Both the position numbers and the translations under genes were made by a program. This document shows, one piece after another, positions 9,983 through 19,825 of a stretch of 64,000 bases of DNA. Positions within the stretch are counted from its first letter, which is position 1. The number at the start of each line of letters is the position of its first letter. The DNA is from Clavaria fumosa (lineage: Eukaryota; Basidiomycota; Agaricomycetes; Agaricales; Clavariaceae), in assembly GCA_951802425.1 (NCBI GenBank), contig OX637797.1:992001-1056000 (forward strand), read 5' to 3'. Under the pieces are notes generated by a model. That model did not search any database. It saw nothing but the letters and a program-made list of their open reading frames with translations, and had not been told where the DNA came from.

Positions 9983-12900
9983 ATGGATCTCGAAGACTTT
10001 GACAACGCTGACAAGCCCCCAATCGTTCAGGCGAGCAAGTCCTTCACGGCAGTGAAGGCGTTGAACTACTTGGACGGCAACTGGTATCGGAGAGTTGGCC
10101 GGAGGGCGCGATGGATGGATCTGATTGGTGACTATGCAGGCAATGAGCCATTCATCATTGATGGTACATCATCCTTTTCATCCATGACACTACCTCATAA
10201 TTTTCTCCAGGTGAATCACTGTTCCAAAACATTCTTGATGACCCTCTTCTCGCTCTTGGACGCACAGACTGTTCGTTTAATCAACTCTGCGGAAATCTTA
10301 TTTTTAATCCGCAGTTCTTACCATCTAGCCACTGATTTTCAAACCTTGCACGCATTGCATACCCTTGAGAATATACTGAACGATTTTCTTACCTGTTCTG
10401 CAGTTTTCGAGGTCATCTTTTGGGAAGGTGTGTCTTTCTTTCTTTCTTCTCTTGCATATTGCATGATTCAAATTCCTTGCCAGACCTTCATCATTCCACC
10501 GTCTCAACAGGTCAAGCCCCGGATGTAGTGGCAGCTCGCATATTCGCAAGACGAATTCTATTCAGCCATCTTCGGACATTGCAAATTCCCGTCTTCACAT
10601 TCAAGGGACCCATTGATCCTGCATGGCTTCGACATCAAAAGACTACACAGGCAAGCCTCAGTCCCTTTGATTCTATTAAAATTAACGCGACGCAGCCCAT
10701 GTTTATCATGCTCAATGATGGAGGAATTCTCAGTCATAACTCCGATTTTGCACCAGAACGAGTGCTGATCCAGCGTTACTTCTGTTTCAAGATGCTCTCA
10801 GGCGGACTCGCAATCTCCTTGCTCAAAGGCGCCGAGTTTCGTGATTCAAAGGTCTGGGTGATGTTCTATTTTCGTGAGAGAGGATTCTCAAACTCTCTTT
10901 TCAGATTTTATCATTTGTATACGAGCAAAACAGCAGTCACGTAGAGGTTGAGGCTATGTGCGCAGCTCCGCTAGTGGCCGCTGTCACTGCTGCCAGAGAG
11001 GTGTTGGAGGAACGGGAGGCGCAAATTTGTTGTGGCACCAAAAGACTTCCCCTCTGTGCGGCCATAGTAATGGACGGGAATCTCGAACAGTGGCTGCTCG
11101 CCTACCTGAAAACGCTTCACACCGCGCCCTCATTCTCGCAGATCAACCTCGGTGTTCTATTTCTATTCATAGTCCACATTCTCGTGCTAGACACGATCCC
11201 GGCCGAAGAAAGGGCCAGGCCAAACGAGGCTCTTGATCTAAGATTGAGATCACAAATGTCAAAATCTTTACCTTTGATGTTCCTTGCCGCGGAACATGTC
11301 ACGGCATCCACCCGTTTTGTCCCTCAAGTCGACGGCCGAGTTTGGACATCTTTGATCAGGTGCATCATAATTCATTACGCTGGCGGTCATAAGGATATTG
11401 AGCAAGTCATCGGAGCAAATACTTACCAGCGTGCTTTCGCCATATGGTCTACCTCCCTCCTCCCATCACCCATCCCGGACCTCCTCAATTTCTCAAAGTG
11501 CTATCCCTTACTTGAGTCTTCACCAGACAACATCATTGCCCAGACAAAACCGCTCACACTCTGCTCATTCTCTAATGAACTATTTAACACCGAACTCTCA
11601 TCAATTAGCGTCGTGACTGGGAGCGAAGATGACGACAAGCTTGAGTTCTCCTCTACCCGTAGTCATTTTCAGTTTGGCGAGGGCCTTGCCCCTCCAGACA
11701 CACGGCACTGGCATAGTAACAACAAAGCAATCCTCCCGCGGCACCTTGGCGGTGAGGACCAGAAACCCTTGACCGAATGGCAAAGACGAAGGATGTTGAG
11801 GAATGAGCAGCGATTTATGTCTACGTTGCAACGACATGCCGGAACGCTGACCGGTGCTTCTGGGGGAGTCCTGCAGCGGACGGTGATTCCTGCGGTTGGG
11901 TCCAAAGGGAAGAGTCACACTAAGGAACACCACACCTCTGAGGTCAGAAGCCACCAGATATTTTGTTCGAGACCTGACGGTCGAGTCCAGCAGAAGCTTC
12001 CTCAGTCTTCAATGTCAGGCAAGACCAAGTCGAAGAACATTTCATCGAAACAACAACTTCTCAACAAGATAGGCGCTGAGAAGGAAGCGGCCAGTCAGAA
12101 AAATCTGTCCGAATTTTGGCTTGAACAGATTGCGGCATTATCGAAGATGTCCGACTCCGCCCAAATGGATCACTTCGAAAGGATAAAAGGGAACAAGAAG
12201 CTCAGCGAACCGTTCCTTTCTACCGAAGTTCATTTATATGCGCTGCATATCCAACTCAAGCTGTGGATAGATGACATTGCCCGTGAATCCGATTCTGTCC
12301 GCGATCGGTATACCGTGGCGATTATGCGGCTGGTCAAGACTATAACTGAAAAAAAAAACGTCACACCAACGGTATCCAAAATACTATCCTCGATCCTGAT
12401 TGCCCTTGGTTTTGCTGACCATATTCCAACGATGGTGTCTCCCAACATACCCGATAGACCCATTCATTTCAACTTTGTGAAACTACTCAAGTCCAAGCCC
12501 CCTAATTCGCCGTATCATAAATTCATGAGGATCAACGAACATCCTGTGATTTGGCAGTTGCGCCTTTTCGGTGAATACATGGATCGCAGTATGGACAGCC
12601 AGCCAGACCGCCGCGTCAAATTTGAGCCCGATCAGTGGCAGCGAAAGGTACTGGACGCCATCGACGCGGATTCTTCTCTTCTCGTGGTTGGTTAGTGCCT
12701 ATGTCAAATCTTCTCAATCTCTCACAGAACCCCTTCGCGATAGCGCCAACAAGTGCCGGTAAAACATTCATTAGCTTCTACGCCATGGAGAAGGTTTTGC
12801 GCGAGTCTGACGACGGGATTTTGGTTTACGTTGCGCCCACAAAGGCGTTGGTGACTCAAATAGCGGCGGAAGTATATGCACGATTCAGCAAGGATCTCAA

Positions 12901-13470
12901 CGGCCGTTTGTTGCCTCATTAACCTATCTCGACTCCTCTGTCTGATGCTCAATCACAGGGAGCTGTTGGGCTATTCATACCCGCGATCACCATATGCACG
13001 ATCCGCAAAAATGTCAGATCTTGGTCACAGTTCCAGAGATGCTTAGCATTATGCTTCTATCTCCCCCAATGGCTCGAGTGTGGACCCCTCGAATCAAGAG
13101 GTATGTCCCATACAATGAATGCCTCTCTTTACTAAATCATATCGCTAGGGTTATCCTTGATGAAATTCATTCCATAGGCCAGCAAGAAGGCGGCGCCGTG
13201 TGGGAGCACATCATTCTTCTTGCCCTCTGCCCGATCATGTGAGTTTTCTAGGTCGCTGGTGGCCCGTTCATTTCTGACCCTTCAACTAGTGGACTTTCTG
13301 CCACAATAGGGGCTCCTGAAAAATTCAATGAATGGCTTGGCTCAGTACAAGCCGCACACGGTACGTCAAAGCACCAGTATCTTTTCATGTCCTGAACAAA
13401 CTTATCTCCACTTTACTTAGGCCATAAACATGTCTACATCAATTATGAGCATCGCTACTCCCATCATTAC
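9983..13470 (+). pseudogene. DDX60-like DExH-box helicase, truncated within the helicase core
   Basis: Ten exons can be read: 9983-10163, 10211-10270, 10329-10427, 10482-10851, 10905-12690, 12728-12905, 12959-13100, 13149-13238, 13290-13360 and 13421 to about 13470. The long N-terminal part has the family's features (IGDYAGNEPFIIDG; FQTLHALHTLENILNDFL). Then come Walker [10 protein letters not shown], motif Ia [14 protein letters not shown], motif Ib VTVPEM, DEIH (ILDEIHSIG) and motif III GLSATIG. About 1,150 residues are kept. After VYINYEHRYS the frame ends at a TGA (13479-13481) and Copia integrase sequence begins. The second RecA domain is missing, so RNA unwinding is not expected. DDX60/Ski2-like proteins act in RNA surveillance. 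No frameshift is seen before the break, so the loss looks recent, or the junction could be a misassembly. Confidence 0.85.
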
Positions 13471-15826
13471 CATCCATGATACACCTCAGCAGAATGGCAT
13501 TTCTGAACGCCTGAACCGCACTATCCTTGAACATGCTCATGCTATGCTAATAGCAGCTGAATTGCCTCGATTTCTATGGGTAGAAGCTGTCTGCCATGCT
13601 GTATGGTTGAAGAACCGATCTCCTACTCGTGCTCTTGGTGGTAGGACTCCATTTGAAGTGATGGGCTTTGGAAAGCCTAACCTAGCGAACCTCCATGAAT
13701 GGGGCTGCAATATATGGGTCAGGATCGAAGCAGGGAAGCTTGATGCGAAGGCAGTTAAGCTCAGGTTTGTTGGATATGATGCTGAGAGGAAGGGATTTCG
13801 AGTGTATTGGCCAGAGAAGTGAAGAGTGTCTGTTGAGAGGAATGTCAGGTTTGAGCCAGTTGAATTGACGACCACAGAAGTGATTTGGGACAAGGGGGAG
13901 CGACAGGAGGTGACTTGGGATGAGGGGGAGCAGCAGAGACTCACCATTCCAGCTTTTCCAACCGTTCCAACTGCTCCTTCCACAGTTCCAGATATTCCCT
14001 CTGCAGATATCATCCCAAGCACACCTGGCGAGGCAAGACACACTGAAGATGAACCTCAGGAACCCACTATTCCAAATAATACTCAGCCTACACCTACCAG
14101 ACTACCTGATGGCTTCAACCCAATAGTCCCTGGGACAGGACGTGGCCTGAGACCTAGGAAGGCTCCTGGAGACTATGCAAGGATGAATTCTGGTATGTCA
14201 GCATATATGGTGACAGAGACTGAACCAGAATTCGCACTTGCTCTGGGTAGCAATGATGATCCAAAGACAGTTGAAGAAGCCCTTGCTGGAGGAGAGTCTG
14301 AACAGTGGACTCAGGCGATGAAGACAGAGATTGAGCAATTAGAGCGATTGAAGACATGGGAGCTGGTCCATGCACCCCCTGATGCCAATATTATCAATTC
14401 AGGTTTCATCTTAACTCGGAAATGCGATGCATCTGGTCAAGTCTCATCCTACAAGGCAAGATTCGTTGGGAAGGGCTATTCCCAAGTCTATGGAATCGAT
14501 TACTATGAGACCTTTGCCCCAAGCGTCAAGATGTCGTCCCAGAGGCTTGTCCTAAGCCATGCAGCTTGAGAGGACTGGGAATTACACCAAATAGATGCGA
14601 AGGGAGCTTACCTGAATGCCAGGCTAAATGAGACGATCTATATCAAGCCACCACACGGTTATTTGAAACCAGGAGATGAAGGAAAGGTTTGCAGGTTATT
14701 AAAGGGGCTATATGGGATCAAGCAAGCAGGACGACAGTGGTACATCGAATTATGCAACACTTTCGCCCAACTCGACCTCCTACAATCCCATGCAGACCAT
14801 AGTGTCTTCTACAGGCATGGAAACAATCCCATCATTGTGACTGTGTCTACTGATGACATGACACTTGCTGCAAAGTCTCTCAGGATGATTGAGAAGCTGA
14901 AGAATGACCTGTGACAGCGATATGAGATTTCTGACTTGGGGGAGCTCCATTGGCTCCTAGGGGTCGAAGTGAAGCGAGACAGGACAGCTCGAACCATTTC
15001 CTTGTCTCAGAGAGCTTAGTACTCAAGGAATTCCATCTTGAGGATGCCAGCACACTTTCTATTCCTGCAGAACCTGGGATGGTTCTAGGAGTGCATCAAT
15101 GCCCCAAGACTGTCGCCGAATTCAAGGACATGAAGAATGTCCCTTATGCTCATGGTATGGGGAAGTTGATGTACTACTATGTCGCAACAGGTCCCCAGAT
15201 TGGCTACATCATTCGCATTCTTGCTCAGTTCATGTCAAACCCTGGCAGAGCACATTGGGAAGCATTGAAGCGGGTTATGAGGTATATGAAGGGTGTAAAG
15301 GACGCATGGTTGGTATTGGGAAGTTCAGACGAGGGGCTAGAAGGGTTTACCGACTCAGATTTCACATCCCAGATCGATAGGCACTCAATTTTGGGCTATG
15401 CCTTTCGATTCCATGGAGGAGCCATATCCTGGTCATCTAAACGACAGCCTCTCATTGCTCTCTCGACTACTGAAGCAGAATACATCGCTGGAACACATGC
15501 AGCAAAGGAGGCGATCTGGCTTCGACTTCTAGTCACTGAAATCATCTCTCCTATCCTCCTTCCATTGCCCATCTTCTGTGACAACAATGGAGTGATCTCT
15601 CTTGCGAAGGACAACACTACATTCCATCCAAGGACTAAACACATCGATATCCGGTACCATTTCATTTGGGAGAAGGTCCAGAATCGAAATATCACAGTTA
15701 TTCGAGTTGGGACTCATGAGAACATTGCCGATATCTTTACAAAGGCCCTCCCTCACTTGAAATTCGAAGGACTGTGCTGTTTGTTGGGAATTGGTATGTT
15801 GGGAGGCCATTAGGCTCGAGGGGGAG
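13460..15826 (+). mobile_element. Ty1/Copia retrotransposon, 5'-truncated, with degenerate pol
   Basis: The element starts inside integrase (HDTPQQNGISERLNRTI, then the C-terminal GYDAERKGFRVYWPEK). Reverse transcriptase follows (KARFVGKGYSQVYGIDYYETFAP; QIDAKGAYLNA; LLKGLYGIKQAGRQWY). The active-site region reads VSTDDMTLAA, losing the usual tyrosine. RNase H has FTDSDFTSQ and STTEAEYIAGTHAAKEAIW and ends near TKALPHLKFEGL (stop 15813). Gag, protease and the N-terminal integrase are absent. There are in-frame TGA codons at 13820-13822, 14567-14569 and 14912-14914, and a frameshift near 15018-15025. It is a dead copy whose left end coincides with the break in the helicase gene. Confidence 0.9.
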
Positions 15827-16175
15827 TGTTAAGGGGATGTCTGACGAGCCTAGATGGCTATGACGAAGAGTAACAGGCCTAGAAGGCTGGTACAATGGAG
15901 TATGGACTCCAGGGGAAGTTTCACTACTCCTTGTTTTACTTATGTTTCACATTATCATTACTATAGCTACCACAGGCTGGTATAAGCCTTAGTATAGTCG
16001 TCCACACTCCTTAGCTTCGTCCAGAACTAAGGAGTGAGTACTTACTGTTCTGCTCTTCATTACTTTACTGATAGAGTTGCTAGTCTTACTCTATTCAGGT
16101 ATTTATTGAATATAACTTATAGCTTCGTCCAGAACTAAGGATCTTACTCTATTCAGACTAATATCTACTCTATTG
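15827..16175 (+). repeat. Probable 3' LTR of the Copia element (right end uncertain)
   Basis: The Copia coding region is followed by a polypurine tract (CGAGGGGGAG, 15817-15826) and then TGTTAAGGGG, a typical LTR start. Inside are direct repeats: 'agcttcgtccagaactaagga' at about 16012 and 16122, and 'tcttactctattcag' at about 16086 and 16143. No clear CA terminus or TSD was found because the 5' LTR is missing, so the right boundary is a guess. Confidence 0.55.
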
Positions 16176-16216
16176 CTGCTAATAAGAGCCGCTTTGATGC
16201 ATCGTCAACCCCCACT

Positions 16217-16954
16217 TTGATTCCAACTGTGCAGAGCTACTTTCATGCATCATCAACCCCTGCTCCCATTCTAATGATGCAGACTGTACCACCATTTCCT
16301 AATGAAGCCAATCTCTCCGGCATCCCTGATCTTCCCAGCCTTCCTGGCCTTTGTGACCAGCCTAATTTTTTATTCCTAAATCGCCTTTCAGATTTTTCCA
16401 ACCTGTCTGGCCCGTTTGACACTCTTAGCAACGAGCCATTCTCGTTGGATGCCAATCTAGATCCTGGTTGGATGGCTTCGCTTCCCAATAGTCTTAATTA
16501 TAGCCTTTCTTCCATCCCCAATGATGCGTCATGGCATATGGGTCCTGAGTCAACAATCTTGCCGCTTAATGTTCCCAGCAGTCATACCGCTTCCCATTGT
16601 GGAATGACCACAACTGGAAGTACCTTCCAAAATGATATGTCCCTCAGCGGTCACGCCATCAGTTCAGGCCTCCATTCGGCGCAATCTCTCACTCATCTCG
16701 ACCCTTTGAACCCCATTTCGAACACAGCAAATCATACAAACACAACCTTGCTGGAGCCGGCTACATCACCCACTCCCTTTTCAGAAAAGGATAGCACTCG
16801 GCATCACTCAGTGCGCACCATCACTCTTACAGAAAAGGGAAAGGATATTGGCATTGTTTTCACAGCCAGCACCGAGAAGGAGAACAACATGGCTGGAGGC
16901 AAACAAAAGCGAGGTGCTGAGGGAAAGGATGGTCGAGGACAAGCTCGAGGATGA
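16217..16954 (+). CDS. Uncharacterised Ser/Pro/Asn-rich ORF
   Basis: This 245-codon open frame ends at TGA 16952-16954. The first codon of the open frame is not ATG and the first true ATG is at 16274. The composition is Ser, Pro, Asn, Leu and Thr rich with no membrane segment, and it ends in a basic Gly-rich tail (GGKQKRGAEGKDGRGQARG). It resembles neither Copia nor Gypsy proteins. It may be a host-gene fragment or a piece of another transposon. The inverted solo LTR begins about 110 bp downstream and could have cut its 3' part. Function unknown. Confidence 0.35.
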   Translation: MIPTVQSYFHASSTPAPILMMQTVPPFPNEANLSGIPDLPSLPGLCDQPNFLFLNRLSDFSNLSGPFDTLSNEPFSLDANLDPGWMASLPNSLNYSLSSIPNDASWHMGPESTILPLNVPSSHTASHCGMTTTGSTFQNDMSLSGHAISSGLHSAQSLTHLDPLNPISNTANHTNTTLLEPATSPTPFSEKDSTRHHSVRTITLTEKGKDIGIVFTASTEKENNMAGGKQKRGAEGKDGRGQARG

Positions 16955-17062
16955 GGACATGGTCAAGGTCGAGGCCAAGGCCCAGCTCAAGAGATGGGGA
17001 CTGCCAAGCAAGTGCGAAGTGACTGATGATGCTGAGACTGGGGCTGACGGTCGGTTGATCTT

Positions 17063-17798
17063 TGTTATGTCTATGTCGCGGGGGTTGGGCGGAGTAAAGT
17101 CCAGGCAGAAATAACAAAGTCCGGTGGGGAACAATAAAGTCCGGGCGAGAGTAACAAGGTCCGGGTGCGGCGGAGCAAACCAGAGTTTGGACGGAGTTGG
17201 ACTTGGGTTCGGACGAGACTTGGTGAACGTATTGAAACGACGCCCTCTGCGGATCAGTGTCTCGGATTTCGGGAGAAGTCGGGAGATGGGTTTCAGGCAA
17301 TGCGGAGTAGAGTGCGAGTGGGCGGGGTTGATAATCAGACTGGCTAGACAAGGCCGTAATCTACGAGTACTTATACAAAAGTCCGGGGCGATGCTAGCAA
17401 CGGAGATAACTCCAGTACGACTATGGAATCAGTTCGTAGCTATGGAGTAATGTCCGGGAGTCAGGAAATAAACTAAACAATGGGACTACGAGACGGAGAC
17501 GGAATCTGATCGGGACAAACGTTAAACTACTAACTATGATGTACAGACGTTTCCGGGAGTCCATCAAATTGTCCGGGCGATGGGTCCGGGGCAGGACCAG
17601 TTCCTGGTTGCCCGAGGCAACAGCAACTAGTGCAGACATCAGTTGGTGGCCCTTCAGGCACACTTCCTGATCCTGCACTACGTCACGCAAGTGAAGTCCG
17701 GCACTCTGGACATAGGTCCGAGAGCCCGGAGTTGTGATTGGGGGTCCGGAGACTGCCAGAGAAGGCCGGAGAATACTCCGGTTGGCACGGGCGTGACA
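17063..17798 (-). repeat. Solo LTR of the Gypsy family, inverted
   Basis: The reverse complement begins TGTCACGCCCGTGCCAACCGG and ends like the LTRs of the full element at 17913-25686. Its length of about 736 bp compares with 727 bp there. It is flanked by a perfect 5-bp duplication ATCTT (17058-17062 and 17799-17803), so it was a separate insertion that later lost its interior by LTR-LTR recombination. It points opposite to the complete element, whose 5' LTR starts only 114 bp away. Confidence 0.88.
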
Positions 17799-17912
17799 AT
17801 CTTTGATATTTGTAGTTTTTTGCAGTTAGCGCTTGCATGACACATAGTTGGTTGATCTTTGATTTTTGTAGTTTTTTGTAGTGAGCACTTGCACAACACA
17901 TTGTGCATCACC
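17799..17912. repeat. Short AT-rich tandem unit between the two LTR insertions
   Basis: Two imperfect copies of about 52 bp ('ggttgatctttgat', then 'tttgtagttttttg(c/t)agt(t/g)agc', then 'acttgca'-like) lie in tandem. The first copy begins at about 17053 and is split by the solo LTR, continuing at 17799. The second runs from about 17850. The complete Gypsy element is inserted just after it, at TCACC. Both target sites are therefore within about 110 bp of pre-insertion DNA. Confidence 0.6.
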
Positions 17913-18639
17913 TGTCACGCCCGTGCCAACCGGACTATTCTCCGGCCTCCTCCGACCTTCTCCGGCGGTCTCCGGACCCCCGATCTCAACTCCAGGCTCT
18001 CAGACTTATGTCCAGAGCGCCGGACTTTACTTGCGCGACGTAGCGCAGGATCAGGAAGTGTGCCTGAAGGGCCACCAACTGATGTCCGCACTAGTTGCTG
18101 TTGCTTCGAGCAACCAGGAACTGGTCCTGCCCCGGACCCGTCGCCCGGACAATTGATGGACTCCCAGAAACATCCGTACAATCATAGTTAGTAGTTTAAC
18201 GCTTGTCCCGATCAGATTCCGTCTCCGTCCCGTAGTCCCATTGTAAAGATCTTCTCCTGGCTCCCGGACATTTCTCCGTAGCTACGAACAGATTCCGTAG
18301 TCGTACCGGAGTTATCTCCGTCGCTAGCATCGCCCCGGACTTTAGTATAAGTACTCATAGATTACCGCCTTGTCTAGCCAGTCTGATAATCAACCTCGCC
18401 CGCTCGCATTCTACTCCGCTAAAGCCCGAAACCTGTCTCCTTCGACTTCCCGAAATCCGAGACACTGATCCGCAGAGGGCGTCGTTTCAATACGTTCGCC
18501 AAGTCTCGTCCGAACCCAAGTCCAACTCCACCCAAACTCCGGATCGCCCCGCCGCGCCCGGACTTCGTTACTCCTGCCCGGACTTTGTCATACACGCCCG
18601 GACTTCACTCCGCCTGACCTCCGCGACATAGACGTAACA
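17913..18639 (+). repeat. 5' LTR of the Gypsy element
   Basis: This 727-bp LTR starts TGTCACGCCC and ends GACGTAACA. It matches 24960-25686 at about 97 percent by my count. Most differences are C/T or G/A, several at CG dinucleotides. The promoter for sense transcription should lie here, but I could not single out a TATA box. Confidence 0.93.
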
Positions 18640-18670
18640 GTATTATCAGACTAACCACTCTGCGCTCACA

Positions 18671-19825
18671 ATGTCCGAACCTCCCCGACGCAGTGGCCGC
18701 TTGCGCCCAAGTGCCAGACCGACAACCCCTGGTGGGTCCGACGTTGGAGAACTCATTAATCCGACCCCTCCTGGCGAGGGGGACGAACCAGCCCAACCCG
18801 CTCCACGTAAAACCCGATCCCGTTCTCCTCCGGCTGAACAGCCCGACTCCCCCTTATCCGACCCCGACTCCGAAGCCCCGAACCTCGCGAACGCGATCCG
18901 CGCCTTGGCCGCGTCCACCAAGGAACAAGGCACCTCGTCTTCCCGTGTCAAGGAACTGGAGCTGTTCAACGGCTCCAACACCAAGAAGCTCCGCAGCTTC
19001 TTGGTTCAATGCGAATTGAATTTCCGAGACCGCCCGAGGACTTTCAGCAAGGACTCGGTGAAAATTAACTTTGCCATCTCCTTCCTGCAGGGAACTGCTC
19101 TCGAGTGGTTCGAACCTGCTCTCCTAGGCGAAGCCCCGGATGCCGACTGGATTTCCGACTGGAACTTATTCGTCCAGGAACTCCGGGATAACTTCGGACC
19201 GCACGATCCTGTCGGAGATGCGGAGGCCGAACTCGACCGCCTCCACATGAAAGACTCCCAACAGATCACGACGTACAACGTCGAGTTTAACCGGATTGCC
19301 GTGCGGCTCCGGTGGGACGAAGCCGCGCTCCGGCACAACTATTACCGCGGACTCCCGAACCGCCTCAAGGACGAGATCTCCCGAGTCGGGAAACCGACTT
19401 CCCTCCCTGTCCTGCGCAAACTCTGCCAGGACATCGACGCGCGATACTGGGAGCGTCAAGGAGAACGTTCCCACGACGCGCCCGCGAAATCCGACAGCAA
19501 GCCCCGCCAAGGAAACAACTCCGGACAATCGTCCGGAGGAAACAAACCTGCCAATAATTCCGGAGGAACTTCAAACGCCTCCAGATCCGCACGAAAGACC
19601 GATCCCCCGAAGGACAACAAGATCGGCAAAGACGGGAAGCTAACTCCGGAGGAACGGAAATGCCGCTTCGACAACAACCTCTGCCTTGTTTGCGGAGGTA
19701 CCGGACATGTTGCGAAGGACTGCCCGAAGTCCCGGAACACGCAGGGCAAGAAGGCCCGAACCGTCACGACCTCCGACACAGTTCCGGAGGTTAAGGCTGC
19801 GGCTGCTCGGGCAAAAAACTCCTGA
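18671..19825 (+). CDS. Gypsy Gag polyprotein
   Basis: This 384-residue protein starts at the first ATG after the LTR. An N-terminal basic and Ser/Pro-rich region is followed by a retrotransposon Gag capsid-like segment, with readable parts such as ALEWFEPALLG, LFVQELRDNFGP, FNRIAVRLRWDEAALRHNYYRGL and IDARYWERQGER. A linker rich in Asn/Gly/Lys and a CCHC zinc knuckle (CLVCGGTGHVAKDC) follow. Gag assembles the cytoplasmic particle and binds element RNA. The frame is intact. It ends with GCA AAA AAC TCC TGA, and the A_AAA_AAC heptamer just before the stop leads into pol. Confidence 0.92.
   Translation: MSEPPRRSGRLRPSARPTTPGGSDVGELINPTPPGEGDEPAQPAPRKTRSRSPPAEQPDSPLSDPDSEAPNLANAIRALAASTKEQGTSSSRVKELELFNGSNTKKLRSFLVQCELNFRDRPRTFSKDSVKINFAISFLQGTALEWFEPALLGEAPDADWISDWNLFVQELRDNFGPHDPVGDAEAELDRLHMKDSQQITTYNVEFNRIAVRLRWDEAALRHNYYRGLPNRLKDEISRVGKPTSLPVLRKLCQDIDARYWERQGERSHDAPAKSDSKPRQGNNSGQSSGGNKPANNSGGTSNASRSARKTDPPKDNKIGKDGKLTPEERKCRFDNNLCLVCGGTGHVAKDCPKSRNTQGKKARTVTTSDTVPEVKAAAARAKNS
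19813..19819 (+). promoter_or_regulatory. -1 ribosomal frameshift heptamer A_AAA_AAC
   Basis: The heptamer is in the correct gag phase (X_XXY_YYZ), with the gag stop four nucleotides later at 19823-19825. Shifting back one base enters a frame that is open without interruption into the protease (LVDSGSSHCF). The following 40 nt are GC-rich, with possible pairing between about 19826-19831 and 19854-19860. A -1 shift here would give the Gag-Pol fusion. Confidence 0.75.

Noticed and set aside
18640..18670. Primer-binding site complementary to a known tRNA 3' end
   Set aside because: The sequence after the 5' LTR does not match a tRNA 3' end that I can name. It has a faint likeness to the 5' half of a tRNA, too weak to call.
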